The notes beneath the pieces were generated by a model that was not told the DNA's origin, did not search any database, and saw nothing but the letters and a program-made list of their open reading frames with translations. Position numbers and translations under genes: made by a program. A stretch of 64,000 bases of DNA from Rhynchosporium graminicola (lineage: Eukaryota > Ascomycota > Leotiomycetes > Helotiales > Ploettnerulaceae): contig FJUW01000080.1 of assembly GCA_900074885.1 (NCBI GenBank), forward strand, positions 180,918 through 244,917, in the 5' to 3' direction. Shown here in pieces: positions 22,428-34,501 of the stretch; within the stretch, counting starts at the first letter, position 1; the number at the start of each line of letters is the position of its first letter.

Positions 22428-23999
22428 CTAAAACTCTACTTCTTTAACTACTTCTACTTTACTAGCTTTCTCTCTTAAGTTCTCTAGAGCTTCTAGTAAA
22501 TCTGGAATATCTAGAATCAGAACTATTATATCTAACTCCTTACTTAAATCTACTAACGTAGCCCTAGTAGTAGACTAAGTATAATAGCTAATCTTATAGG
22601 CTTTCTTCTTTAGAGAGAGTCCGGGAGTATCTAGATCTAATACTATCTCTGAACTAGAAAGTAAATTCCTTTTTCTTTTAGTATTAGATATCGTAGCTTT
22701 AAATATAACTTTCTTCGTAAGTTCCTATATAATACTATTTAACTCTTTCGTTTACTTTAATATTATTTATACTATTAACTTAGACTTTACCGAATCGATT
22801 ATCAGAAGATCTAAATCCTATATTATATTAGTATTATACTAGTATCTAAGAGTTTAAGATCGTAACTTATTACTTTAATAAACTCTAACTCCTTAAATAC
22901 TTTCTCTATAGAACGCTTTAAAGCTTAAGTCTCTGCTAATTATATAGTAGTAATCTCTAATATAATAATAAGAGCAGCAGATTTCGCGAGATAATAGATC
23001 TGATTAATAGCCTTATAAGTAGCTATAATACTACTCCGATTTAGCTCTATATCCTTAGCTTTACTACTAGGAAATAAACCGGATAGAATAATATACTCTG
23101 TATTAACGTAGTTAAGTAATTATAACGCGTTAGTATATATAACTACGTTTAGGTTTAAGTAACTTATATACTTATAACTGCTCTTTGACGCTAAATAATA
23201 CTTATAAAGCTTAGAGTTAGGCTTATTAAATAAGTATAAGAGTTCTAAAATAAGAGTATTATTATACTTTATCTTAAGGAAAGCGCGAATATATCGTAAG
23301 TAATATATACGATACGCTGCCGAAAGAGTACTAGTAGGAACTAGTAAAAGTACTATAGGAGTTAGTATTATAGATCTATAAAACCCTTATACTATACTTA
23401 AGGATTATCTCTAAAACTAAGATAGGAAACTTACTTATATTAAGAGAAGAGTCGATTAGGTCGATTAATATATAAGATTATAGTAGACTACTATAGTAAT
23501 TAGTAATAATACTTACTCTAGGAGTTATATTATAGTCTAAGGAGAGTAAACTTATAAGTTGAAGTAGTTATTATAATTAAAAAGGAAAAGCTCTAATATT
23601 AATAAACCCTTTCCTTTATATACTTTACGCCTTACTTAAACTCGACTCCTACTATAAATAGATAAAGTAAATACCGCTTACTACCCGATTTAGAAGCTAT
23701 AACTAATATAGTACTATTATAGTAATATAACTAGTTAGAACCTAATAAAGAATTTACTACTACTAAAGAGCGGCTAGCGCTTATTACGCGAATATCGACG
23801 AAAATAATTATAATAAAGACTAATCCTAATATAAACTATAACCTTCTAAGCTTAAGGTTAAGCTCTTCTTAAGGGGAAGGTAATATAACGATAGCTCACC
23901 TGAATATTATATAAGAAGAAGGATAGATAATAGGGCCTAAGTTCATAGGTATCTCAGTAGAACTAGTATCTGACCTAGTATAGTATCAGACTAGTACTA
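21428..23999. repeat. First copy of a 2572-bp duplication around N 24000
   Basis: Identical, as far as I compared, to 24001-26572 (offset 2573), and ends exactly at the N. Best read as two overlapping contig ends placed side by side. Confidence 0.85.
22428..23890 (-). pseudogene. Antisense ORF of family B (copy in B1)
   Basis: Between the end of pol and the 3' LTR, the strand opposite to gag-pol has long frames with few stops. The C-terminal part ends at TAG 22430-22428 (…REKASKVEVVKEVEF) and includes SLKKKAYKISYYT and STTRATLVDLSKELDI. Upstream, in another frame, lie ILSGLFPSSKAKDIELNR and ATYKAINQIYYLAKSA, then LKRSIEKVFKELEFIKVI. B2 (33057-34501) encodes closely similar residues. It reads as a protein of about 480 residues with a coiled-coil-like segment, of unknown function. 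The second contig copy is at 25001-26463. One frame change occurs near 22790-22830. Confidence 0.5.
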
Positions 24000-24000
24000 N
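24000..24000. other. Scaffold join (single N)
   Basis: The sequence after the N restarts 2572 bases back, inside the B1 integrase. Confidence 0.9.
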
Positions 24001-26572
24001 TTCTAGTAAGAGTTTTACTATATAATTAGAGTTAAGGTTAAGCTCTCTACCTCTTTCTACTAGTAAACTAATAGATAAATAGAGATTATAAATCAGTATA
24101 TTAACTAACGCTTTAGACTTTTTATTAATTACTACTAGAGTAACTAGGGCGAACTACTACTAATAATAGACTACGCTTAAGTAACCCTACTTTACGACTC
24201 TATCGGTATAGCGCTATATACCCTTAAATATAGTATACTACTATAGAATAGCTAGGACTAGAAGTAACTTACCGGATTAATACTATAAGAGAAGCTTAAT
24301 TATACTAATATTAAATCCTTAGCTAAATATACTAAATCTGCTATCGAGGTTATAAAAGCTAATATACTAGCTACTTAGTATAAGATAAGCGCTATAACCG
24401 ACCCGAAACGGCATAGTATCGACTAGGAAGTTAGAGATAAGGTATTTCTCTCTATAAGGAACCTTAAGAATTACTAGCTAAATAAGAAGCTATCTAGTCT
24501 CTAGGTAGGACTATACTAGGTCTTAGTTAAGATCAGATACTCTTATAAGCTAGATTTACCCCCGGGATCTTCTATTTATAATATATTCGCCCTCGAATTG
24601 CTCTTTAAGGACTTAGATAACTTATTACTAAGCTAGGAGTTATTAAACTTACCTCCGGAGGTTATTATTACTTAAGAAAAGTAAGAGTTATAAGATATAC
24701 TTATTATATAGCTCTTAAGAGGTAATCTGAAGTATTAGGTTAATTAGCTAAGCTATAACCCGGACTTAACTTAGTATAATACTTCCGATCTAATAGGTAC
24801 TCCGTATAAGCTTAGAGACTTCTACGCTACTAACTTAAGTAAACTTAGACCTCCGCGTAGACTAGATTAGTAGATTAAGGCTTAGGAAGACGGAATAGAT
24901 AACTATAGTTACTTAGAGGATAATAAGCTATTATAGTTACTAGTATTAGAATTTATTACTAAGGATAATCTCCCGATTATACTTTATAATAATACTATAT
25001 CTAAAACTCTACTTCTTTAACTACTTCTACTTTACTAGCTTTCTCTCTTAAGTTCTCTAGAGCTTCTAGTAAATCTGGAATATCTAGAATCAGAACTATT
25101 ATATCTAACTCCTTACTTAAATCTACTAACGTAGCCCTAGTAGTAGACTAAGTATAATAGCTAATCTTATAGGCTTTCTTCTTTAGAGAGAGTCCGGGAG
25201 TATCTAGATCTAATACTATCTCTGAACTAGAAAGTAAATTCCTTTTTCTTTTAGTATTAGATATCGTAGCTTTAAATATAACTTTCTTCGTAAGTTCCTA
25301 TATAATACTATTTAACTCTTTCGTTTACTTTAATATTATTTATACTATTAACTTAGACTTTACCGAATCGATTATCAGAAGATCTAAATCCTATATTATA
25401 TTAGTATTATACTAGTATCTAAGAGTTTAAGATCGTAACTTATTACTTTAATAAACTCTAACTCCTTAAATACTTTCTCTATAGAACGCTTTAAAGCTTA
25501 AGTCTCTGCTAATTATATAGTAGTAATCTCTAATATAATAATAAGAGCAGCAGATTTCGCGAGATAATAGATCTGATTAATAGCCTTATAAGTAGCTATA
25601 ATACTACTCCGATTTAGCTCTATATCCTTAGCTTTACTACTAGGAAATAAACCGGATAGAATAATATACTCTGTATTAACGTAGTTAAGTAATTATAACG
25701 CGTTAGTATATATAACTACGTTTAGGTTTAAGTAACTTATATACTTATAACTGCTCTTTGACGCTAAATAATACTTATAAAGCTTAGAGTTAGGCTTATT
25801 AAATAAGTATAAGAGTTCTAAAATAAGAGTATTATTATACTTTATCTTAAGGAAAGCGCGAATATATCGTAAGTAATATATACGATACGCTGCCGAAAGA
25901 GTACTAGTAGGAACTAGTAAAAGTACTATAGGAGTTAGTATTATAGATCTATAAAACCCTTATACTATACTTAAGGATTATCTCTAAAACTAAGATAGGA
26001 AACTTACTTATATTAAGAGAAGAGTCGATTAGGTCGATTAATATATAAGATTATAGTAGACTACTATAGTAATTAGTAATAATACTTACTCTAGGAGTTA
26101 TATTATAGTCTAAGGAGAGTAAACTTATAAGTTGAAGTAGTTATTATAATTAAAAAGGAAAAGCTCTAATATTAATAAACCCTTTCCTTTATATACTTTA
26201 CGCCTTACTTAAACTCGACTCCTACTATAAATAGATAAAGTAAATACCGCTTACTACCCGATTTAGAAGCTATAACTAATATAGTACTATTATAGTAATA
26301 TAACTAGTTAGAACCTAATAAAGAATTTACTACTACTAAAGAGCGGCTAGCGCTTATTACGCGAATATCGACGAAAATAATTATAATAAAGACTAATCCT
26401 AATATAAACTATAACCTTCTAAGCTTAAGGTTAAGCTCTTCTTAAGGGGAAGGTAATATAACGATAGCTCACCTGAATATTATATAAGAAGAAGGATAGA
26501 TAATAGGGCCTAAGTTCATAGGTATCTCAGTAGAACTAGTATCTGACCTAGTATAGTATCAGACTAGTACTA
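24001..26572. repeat. Second copy of the 2572-bp duplication
   Basis: Repeats 21428-23999: late integrase, chromodomain, antisense ORF region, polypurine tract and the first 116 bases of the B1 3' LTR. Should be counted once. Confidence 0.85.
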
Positions 26573-26724
26573 GCGCATATATATAAGGTGCTTTACACTC
26601 TATCTCTCTTCTTCTTCCTTCCTTATCTTTTTGTTTCCTTTATAGTAGACTATATAAGATCGCTCTTAGCCTCCCTACTTGTTTATTCTTACTTGTATAC
26701 CGCCTTGAGTCTTGTGTCGTTATA
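26457..26724 (+). repeat. B1 3' LTR (268 bp)
   Basis: The inner end is RIP-altered (TATAACGATAGC). The outer 90 bases keep TG and CA (TTGTTTCC, CCGCCTTGAGTCTTGTGTCG). Confidence 0.9.
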
Positions 26725-26728
26725 AAAG

Positions 26729-28033
26729 AAGAGAAAGTACTTTAATAGACTAGAAGAGTATATCGCGCAAGCTATAGGAATACTTATATATATTATATTA
26801 GCTACTTATACTCAGAACATATTTACTTATTAGATATAGACTAATACTAGTGCTTCGAGTTAGTAAAATAATTCTTCGGGCCTGCCTCAGAACCCTTCGA
26901 GCTCCTATTAATCTAGGCAGAATTCTTCGAGTGCCCCTTCTATATATCTACCCTAATCATAGCCGGTTCTATAGCTCACTGCTCCTCTAACCTTAAATAT
27001 TCAAACGAAGTAAGTAGCTAGGAGTAGAACTAAGTACTAATAATAGTAGTACTAGCTACCTTACTATCGAAATAACTTTAATATAAGCGATAGATAATAG
27101 TTATATCCTAGAAACAGAATATAAACTAATATTAATACTTCTAATATCTCTCCTTTATAACTAGCGCGAGAAAGCCTAAACCTATATATTAATAGAACCC
27201 TAGTATATAACTCTAAGAGGGATAGTATCCTTTATATTAGCTATAGATATTATAGCTACTTTAAGTTAGCTTATCTAAATATTATATTACTCTTTTAGAA
27301 GTATATATACTTGAATTAAATTATATTCCTAGAAACTACTACTTAGGTATTGTATACTTAACTATAGGGAGACTTTTATAATATCGAAGGACCTAGAGCT
27401 ATAGATAATAGGGTTCCTTTTAGTACTCTTAAATTATTATTAATAATATCTATAATATTATCCTCTAGCTCAGATAGAGCTAGTATACTAAGCTTAGTAG
27501 AAATAACCTTATTTAATTAATTTATCTAAGCTAGATCTGCTAAGTTAAGTAATAAAGCTAGAAAAGCGAAAGCTATAATTATACTTTTAGATAACTTATA
27601 ATACTAAGCAGAATCTATAGAGATATTAGGAAATAAGATAGAAGAATAAGAGAAAGATAAAGGTATTTATACTAAAGTAATATGTAAGACTTATTATAAA
27701 AAGCGTATAAGGATTAATATTCCTAAGGAGCAGGAAGTAGCAGAAGAACTAGAAGTAGTAACTTAAGGATCTAGTTTAAGATCTATAATAAAAGAAGAGG
27801 GAAGAAAAGGCAGATAATTAAGGGAAATAGTAAGAAGAGAAGAGCTAAGACTTATTAATTTCAAAGACTTAGCTATTAGAATTAATATTACGATAAATCT
27901 ACTAGAATTATTTCAGATATCCCTAGAGATATCTAAGTAATTTCGCAAACTATCGATATATCGTAACTAGAAGAAAGTAAGTCTAAAGTCTTTAACTTGT
28001 AAAAAGAACCTTATTATAATACTTAGCACTAGA
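26729..28033 (+). pseudogene. Element E, gag-like region, second segment (truncated by copia D)
   Basis: Continues the E frame after B1: KYFNRLEEYIAQA, then a Q/S/P-rich linker. Near 27228-27262 there is a possible zinc-knuckle ghost (YRYYSYFKLAYLN). A basic, charged region follows (EEGRKGR.LREIVRREELRLINF), then DLAIRINITINLLELFQ, which resembles the segment before a retroviral-type aspartyl protease. It stops at the copia LTR. No protease, RT or LTR of E is found on the other side, so E is an orphan 5' part. Confidence 0.5.
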
Positions 28034-28505
28034 TGTTGCATTTGTAACCAGTACCTTGGTCAGTTTACTAGTACCTTGGTTAGTTTTGCCTATATCGGTA
28101 TACACACCCTGTACCTTATCAGTACATGGTCTTAGTACCTAGTTTAGTACCTTGCGCATGTACCTTGTTATACCTGGCACCTACACCCTGTACCTTATCT
28201 ATAGCCTATACCTTGCATACTCTATTAGAGTTACTATGAAGGTTCTCGATAGAGTTTTACTACTCCCTAGTACGTATATCGTACTTCTAGAGGTTTCTAC
28301 TAACGTAGTATAATTCTACGGAATATGCGTCTTCTTCTATAGAGTTCTATATTATATAGAATAGAATATTCTAGAGAGCTCACATAGCTATATAAGTAGC
28401 TAGAATCTCTCCTGTAGTTAGCTCTCTTCAAGTAAGTAAAAAGCAATTCGTATTAATTATATATTATTCTGACCTTTTAGCTGATTTCCATCTTTAATTT
28501 TCATA
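28034..28505 (+). repeat. D 5' LTR
   Basis: Starts TGTTGCATTTGTAACC; ends TTTTCATA. The outer half keeps CA/TG. If TTGCA at 28036-28040 is really a target duplication, the LTR would start at 28041. Confidence 0.8.
28050..28215 (+). repeat. Cluster of GTACCTT direct repeats in the D LTR
   Basis: GTACCTT occurs at 28051, 28071, 28111, 28147, 28160 and 28190, with near-copies between, all in one orientation. The same cluster is in the 3' LTR (55615-55780). The position in U3 suggests an enhancer-like array. Confidence 0.6.
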
Positions 28506-29249
28506 TAGTAGTAATTCACTTAGTGGAATCAGCTAATTAGACGCTTCCTTCGATCGACCTCGCCTAAACTCGCTTCCGTTACTCCTTACCGATAAAGGAG
28601 CTTCCTAATTAGGTATTGCTTAGTCGTTTTCAACGACTCTTTCGCCTAGAGCTAGCTAGTAAGCTAGCCCCTTTGAGCTCTACTAATATAGTTATAGCGA
28701 ATCAGACTCGTGGCCCTTAACCTTAAGACGAAGTTATAGTGAAATCATAACTTATAACCTCTCGAAGCCTTTAGAAGTAGAGACGACCTAGTGACCCTAG
28801 GTACGAAGGCCAAGATCTTATTCCGGGGTACCCGTAGCTACTGCCGACTTAGTTTAGAAGCTAGGCCTCGTTAAGTAGTAGTATATAGCTTCTGATTGCT
28901 ATTTAGCTTAGTATATATTATAGGTCAGCTAATATAAGCTACTATTAAGTATAAGAAGCTATCCTCGGAGAGGGTTACTTAATAGTAGTACTTAAGGCGC
29001 TATAAGGTAAAACTAGGCCTAGTAGTAAGGTTAATTTAATAGTAAATATAATAGATATAGTTACTACATATTACTATTGATTTTAACTAAGCGAAAAACT
29101 CGGTAAGATAGTAAGCTCAGCGTAGCTACTATCTTTTTCAAGGGCAAGATAAGGTTAGTATCTTTTCAAGTTACTTAGTAGCTTATACAAGTAAAACTCG
29201 TACTTTTAAGACCTCTTAGTACTTAGTACTAAACTGCCTATAAGGAATC
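28506..29249 (+). other. D leader between LTR and gag
   Basis: About 740 bases with no open frame; expected to hold the primer site and packaging leader. I do not recognise the priming tRNA. Confidence 0.5.
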
Positions 29250-32200
29250 ATGTCTTCTTTTAAGGGAGATAAGCTAGTAGGCCGCTCTAACTATATAGAG
29301 TAGCTTAATACAGATAGCCTCTACTTAGAGGTAAACAGCTATATATCTTATATTAATAGTACAGAGACTAAGCCTAGCCGAGCTCTCTACTTTAAATCAG
29401 AAGAATATATTAACGCGTAAGGCGAAAAGAGAGTAGATTATACTTCTTACTCTCCGGAGCTAGCGATTAAATACTATAAGAGACTAGCTGATTTTAAGCG
29501 TGCAAATAAGAAGGCTTTAAGCGCTATTAAGTCGATTATATTACTTGAAAACCTCGATAGGTTTAAGGATAAGACTAGCGCAAAAGACCTATAGGAAGCT
29601 ATTATAGCTACTTATAGTTCTACTAGCCTAGAGGAGATCAGTAGGCATATAAATCGTATTATCGATAATATCTACTTCTCTTATAAGAATATAGACGAGT
29701 ATACTAGCGTAATTCAAGCTAGTTCAGTCTACCTAAAGTAGCTCAAGTATAAGATTCTAAAGCTTATACTAGCTAGCCTTATATTTAAAGGTTTACTTAG
29801 TTCTTTTGATTCTTTTACTTCTAGGAAGTACGAAGAAATCTCTAATAACTTTTCTTCTATCGATATAGAAAGTTTAATAAGAGATCTTATATTAGAAGAA
29901 GCTAGAATAAATACTTCTACCGATTTATAAGCTAATAAGGCTTTTAAGGGGAAGAATTCGAAAGGCAGTAAGAAGTATAGTTACTATAATAAAATAAACT
30001 ATATAGAGGCAAATTGCCATATAAAGCACCCTGAGCTAATACCTAATAAATCAACTAATAATAAGAAGAAGTCGAAAGGTAAAAGCGCTAAAGAATCAAA
30101 AGATGAGTCTACTAAGGCCCTTATGAGTTCTTTCAGTAGTAGTCGTACTAGTAGTAGTAGTATAGCAGATTAAGCTTACGCTACTATATATAACTATAGA
30201 ATAGTACTCGATTCTAAAGCATCTAAGCATTAAACACAGAATAAGAGATAGTAATTAGACTATAAACCTGTATCTAAGAAGTCTATTACTATCGCTAATA
30301 GTGATATTTTGCCTATAATAGGTAGAGGAGATATCCCTATAATCACAGGGGAAGGCGATAGAGTACTTATTAAAGACGTAAATTACGTACCTAGCCTTAA
30401 AACTACTCTCCTAAGCTCTAAGGAACTAACTAATAAAAATTAGAAAGTTACTTTTAATAAAAAGAGTACAAATATCTCTAATAGCTCTATTAATATAGAA
30501 GCTAAATAGTATTATAATGCATACTACTTAGAAGTAGACGTAAATCATGAGCTGCTCGAGCCTGTGTCTTTTAAGGTAGACTCTAATAAAAGTAGCAAAT
30601 TAGACCTATATTATAAGCGTCTTTTACATACGAATAAGGAGTTTATCTATAAGACTATAGAAGGATCTAAAGGATTAAAAATCCAAAAGGGGTTAGATTT
30701 ATCTGACTATTCTACTTATAATAGCGGTAAAATATACGCTATAAGTAGTACTAAGCCTATATCAGATACATTTCCGCTTACTGTCTTTGATATAGATATA
30801 GCGGGCCCTTTTAAGATCAAAGGTCTAAAGGGAGAAAGATATTTCTTAACTATTACCTATAGAAGCTCTAGAGCTATTTGGGTATACGCTCTAAAACATA
30901 AGGCTAAGGCGTACGATACCTTGATTAAGTAGTATAATATGATAACTACTTAATTCAAGTAAAGTAAATCAAAAATTATCGCTAAAATTAGAGCCTTTAA
31001 GCTAGATAACGCCGAGGAGTTTAAATCTAATAAATAGACTATCTTTTATAAAGATAAAGGTATTATTTATAAATATACTAGTCCTTACTCTCCTGAGCAA
31101 AACAGTATAGTAGAGCGTTTAAATCGATATCTTATAGAAAGGCTTATAGCTATCTGTACAGATAAGAATATACCCTTATTCCTTTAGCCTCAAATAATCT
31201 AAGGAATAGCTCATATAAAGAATCGCTCTTATAATTCGGTTATTAAAAAGAGTCCTTTTAAAGTTCTCTTTAGTAAAAAGCCTTCTCTTGATTATATTAG
31301 AGTATTAGGCTCTCTTACTTACGTTCTTATTAATAAAAGGACTAATAAGTTTAAAGCTAAGTCCGATAGAGGTATACTCGTAGGGTATAAGTCCGCAAAT
31401 AACTTCTTAGTATATATACCTGAGAAGAGAGCTATTATAAGCTCTAAAAACGTCCTAATTAAGGAAGATTTAACCTTCAAGGACGAAGTAATCTCTAAGG
31501 AAGAATTAGAATCCTTTAATAAGACACTTAACGATTGCGAGACCTCTAACCGTTCAAATCGCGTGATTTCTTCACCTATAAATACTCCTAAATCAGACCT
31601 ATCTAGGGCTGAAAACTCGGAGAAAATCGACAGTGAAATAGCTGATAATTCATTAAAAGAAAAAGTCATAGAAGATACAGAACTTGATCTCTTTAACGAT
31701 ATAGCCGAAGAAACACCTATAGTAGAAATACCTAAACGAGGTATAAAACGTAGAAGGGACTACTCTAATTAGGTACCTAACGTTACTACTAGAAGTCACG
31801 CTAAAGACCCTGATATAGCCTTAGCTATTCAGAATAATAAGCGATTAATTCAAGAGCAGAAAGAGGCTTATAGCGTATATAAAAACGTTATTAACTTAGC
31901 TTACTAAGCTTTTATTAGCTCTAAATCAGACGAAGAAATTAAGCTATCACCTGATCCGGAAAGAATCCTTATTAAAAAGGATCCGGAAGTAGTTTTCTAC
32001 GAGCCTAAGAGCTATAAAGAAGCTATAAATAGTCCTTATAAGGATTATTAGCTAAAAGCTATGAATAAAGAAATTGCCTCTCTTGAAAATCATAATACGT
32101 AGAAAGTAGTCGATAGTAATACTAAGACTATAAAACTACTAAAAACTCGCTGGGTCTATAAGATCAAAGAACTAGAGAGCGAGTACTACGAATTCAAAGC

Positions 32201-32776
32201 TAGATTCATAGCTAAAGGGTTTAAGCAATTATACGGTATAAACTACCTAGATATATACGCTAGTGTAGTTAAGCAAATAGCTTAGCGTCTTATATTTGCC
32301 TTAGTAGTACTCTATAAGTAGTATATATATAAGATCGATATGATCTCCGCTTTTACATAGAGTGATATAGACGTTAATACCTTATATATTTGCCCCCCGG
32401 AAAGCGTAGATTATTACGCTAATAAACTCCTCCTACTTTAGAAAGCGTTATATAGTCTTAAGCAATTAGCTAGACTATAGTTTATTACGGTAAAGGAGGT
32501 ATTAGTCAATAAAATCGGATTTAAGTTAATCCTATCTGAAAATTATATATTAGTTAATAAAGAGCTTAAGATTATAATCTATATATACGTGGATAATCTA
32601 GCTCTAATTAGCCCTGATATAAGTACTATTAAGTCCTTAATTGAAGAATTAAAATACTTCTTTACACTTAAGGACTCAGGGCTGATAAAAGACTATTTAG
32701 GTATTGAAATTAACTATAATAGAGATCAGGGCTATATGAAGCTCTATTAAGCTAGCTATATAGAGAAGGTACTAGC
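29250..32776 (+). pseudogene. D gag-pol, first part (gag, protease, integrase, most of RT)
   Basis: ATG 29250 opens MSSFKGDKLVGRSNY (copia Gag). The knuckle region near 29970-30015 is RIP-eroded. The protease box is degraded (LDSKASKH, about 30200). A GAG-pre-integrase-like segment (LYYKRLLHTNKEF) precedes the integrase: FDIDIAGPF, LDNAEEFKS, YSPEQNSIVERLN. A divergent linker (31560-31770) remains open for 69 codons. RT: TRWVYKIKE, FKARFIAKGFKQLYGI, and an active-site box YVDN (YVDD altered) near 32590. The interrupting stops are TAA/TAG. Cut by B2 at TSD CTAGC. Confidence 0.9.
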
Positions 32777-33044
32777 TGTAACGAAATAAGACTTAAGGCG
32801 GTATATAAGTAAGAATAAACGAGTAGGGAGACTAAGAGCGATCTTATATAGTCTACTACGAAGAAAACAAAAAGATAAGGAAGGAAGAAGAAGAGAGATA
32901 GAGTATAAAGCACCTTATATATATATACTAGTACTAGTCCGATACTATACCGGGTCGGATACTAGTTCTGCCGGGATACCTATAAACTTAAGCCTTATTA
33001 TCTATCCTTCTTCTTATATAATATTCAGGTAAGCTATCGTTATA
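32777..33044 (-). repeat. B2 3' LTR
   Basis: Reads TGTAACGAAATAAG at the outer end and GCTATCGTTATA at the inner end. Confidence 0.9.
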
Positions 33045-33056
33045 TTACCTCTCCCT

Positions 33057-34501
33057 TAAGAAGAGCTTAACCCTAAGCTCGGAAGGTTATAGTTTATACT
33101 AGAATTAGTCTTTATTATAACTATTTTCGTCGATATTCGCGTAATAAGCGCTAGCTGCTCTTTAGTAGTAATAAATTCTTTATTAAGTTCTAACTAGTTA
33201 TATCGCTATAATAGTATTATATTAGTTATAGCTTCTAAATCGGGCGGTAAGCGGTATTTACTTTATCTATTTATAGTAGGAGTCGAGTTTTAAGTAAAGC
33301 GTAGGATATATAAAGGAAAAGGTTTATTAATATTAGAGCCTTTCCTTTTTAACCGCGATAACTACTTTAACTTATAAGTTTATTCTCCTTAGACTATAAT
33401 ATAGCTTCCGGAGTAAGTATTATTACTAACTACTATAGTAGTCTACTATAATCTTATATATTAATCGACCTAATTAACTCTTCTCTTAATATAAGTAAGT
33501 TTCCTATCTTAGTTTTAGGGATAATCCTTAAGTATAGTATAGGAGTTTCACGGATCTATAACGCTAACTCCTATAGTACTTTTACTAGTTCCTACTAGTA
33601 CTCTTTCGGCAGTATATTATATATATTACTTATAGTATATTTACGCTTTCCTTAAGATAAAGTATAATAATACTCCTATTTTAGAACTCTTATATTTATT
33701 TAATAAGCCTAACTCTAAGCTTCATAAGTATTATTCGGTATTAAAAAGCAGTTATAAGCTTATAAGTTACTTAAACCTAAATATAAGTATATATACTAAC
33801 GTATTATAGTTACCTAATTATATTAATATAGAGTATACTATTTTATCCGAGTTACTTCTTAGTAGCGAAGCTAAGGACGCAGAGCTAAATCGGGGCGGTA
33901 TTATAGCTACTTATAAGGCGATTAATCGAATCTATTATCTTATGAAATCTGCTACTTTTATTATTACGTTAGAGATTACTACTATATAATTAGTAGAGAC
34001 TTAAGCTTTAAAGCGTTCTATAGAGAAAGTATTTAAAGAGTTAGAGTTTATTAAGGTAATAAGTTAAGATCTTAAATCCTTAGATACTAGTATAATACTA
34101 ACGTAATATAAGATCTAGATCTTTTAATAATAGATTCGGCGAAATCTAAGTTAATAGTATAAATAGTATTAAAGTAAACGAAAGAGTTAAATAGTATTAT
34201 ATAGGAATTTACAAAGAAAGCTATATTTAAAGCTACGATATCTAATACTAAAGGAAAGAGGAATTTACTTTCTAGTTTAAAAATAATATCAGATTTAGAT
34301 ACTCTCGGACTTTCTCTAAAGAAGAAACCTTATAGGATTAGCTATTATACTCAGTCTACTACTAGGGCTATATTAATAGATTTAAGTAAAGAGTTAGATA
34401 TAGTAGTTCTAGTTCTAGATATTCTAGAATTACTAAGAGCTCTAGAGAACTTAAGAGAGAAAGCTAATAAAGTAAAGATAATTAAAAAAGTAAAGTTTTA
34501 G
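33057..34501 (+). pseudogene. Antisense ORF of family B (copy in B2)
   Basis: Runs opposite to B2 gag-pol. One frame (codons at 0 mod 3) can be read from about 33060 to 34070: FVDIRVISASCSLVVINS, LKIKYNNTPILELLYLFNK, then SEAKDAELNRGGIIATYKAI and LKRSIEKVFKELEFIKVIS. From 33600 to 34060 it has only four stops, all TAA/TAG. Another frame carries the end: FTKKAIFKATISNTKGKRN, GLSLKKKPYRISYYTQSTT, ENLREKANKVKIIKKVKF, TAG 34499-34501. The residues match B1's antisense frame. No domain is recognised; the mid part looks helical or coiled-coil. Confidence 0.5.

Larger units (their letters stand above)
16376..26724 (+). mobile_element. Ty3/gypsy chromovirus B1, RIP-mutated, inserted in E
   Basis: Two 268-bp LTRs (16376-16643, 26457-26724) starting TATGACGAC or TATAACGA (TGTGACGAC before RIP). 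Target duplication AAGA (16372-16375 and 26725-26728). The interior reads gag, protease, RT, RNase H, integrase, chromodomain, then a 1.45-kb region with an antisense frame, a polypurine tract (AAGGGGAAGG) and the LTR. As written it is 10349 bp, but 2573 bp is the duplicated contig overlap around N 24000. The corrected length, 7776 bp, matches B2 (7778 bp). Confidence 0.92.

Noticed and set aside
28050..28215. Regular repeats considered as a CRISPR-like array
   Set aside because: Short unevenly spaced motif inside a eukaryotic retrotransposon LTR.
31319..31669. 116-codon minus-strand frame
   Set aside because: Antisense of the copia integrase/RT linker, where the plus strand is clearly the coding one.
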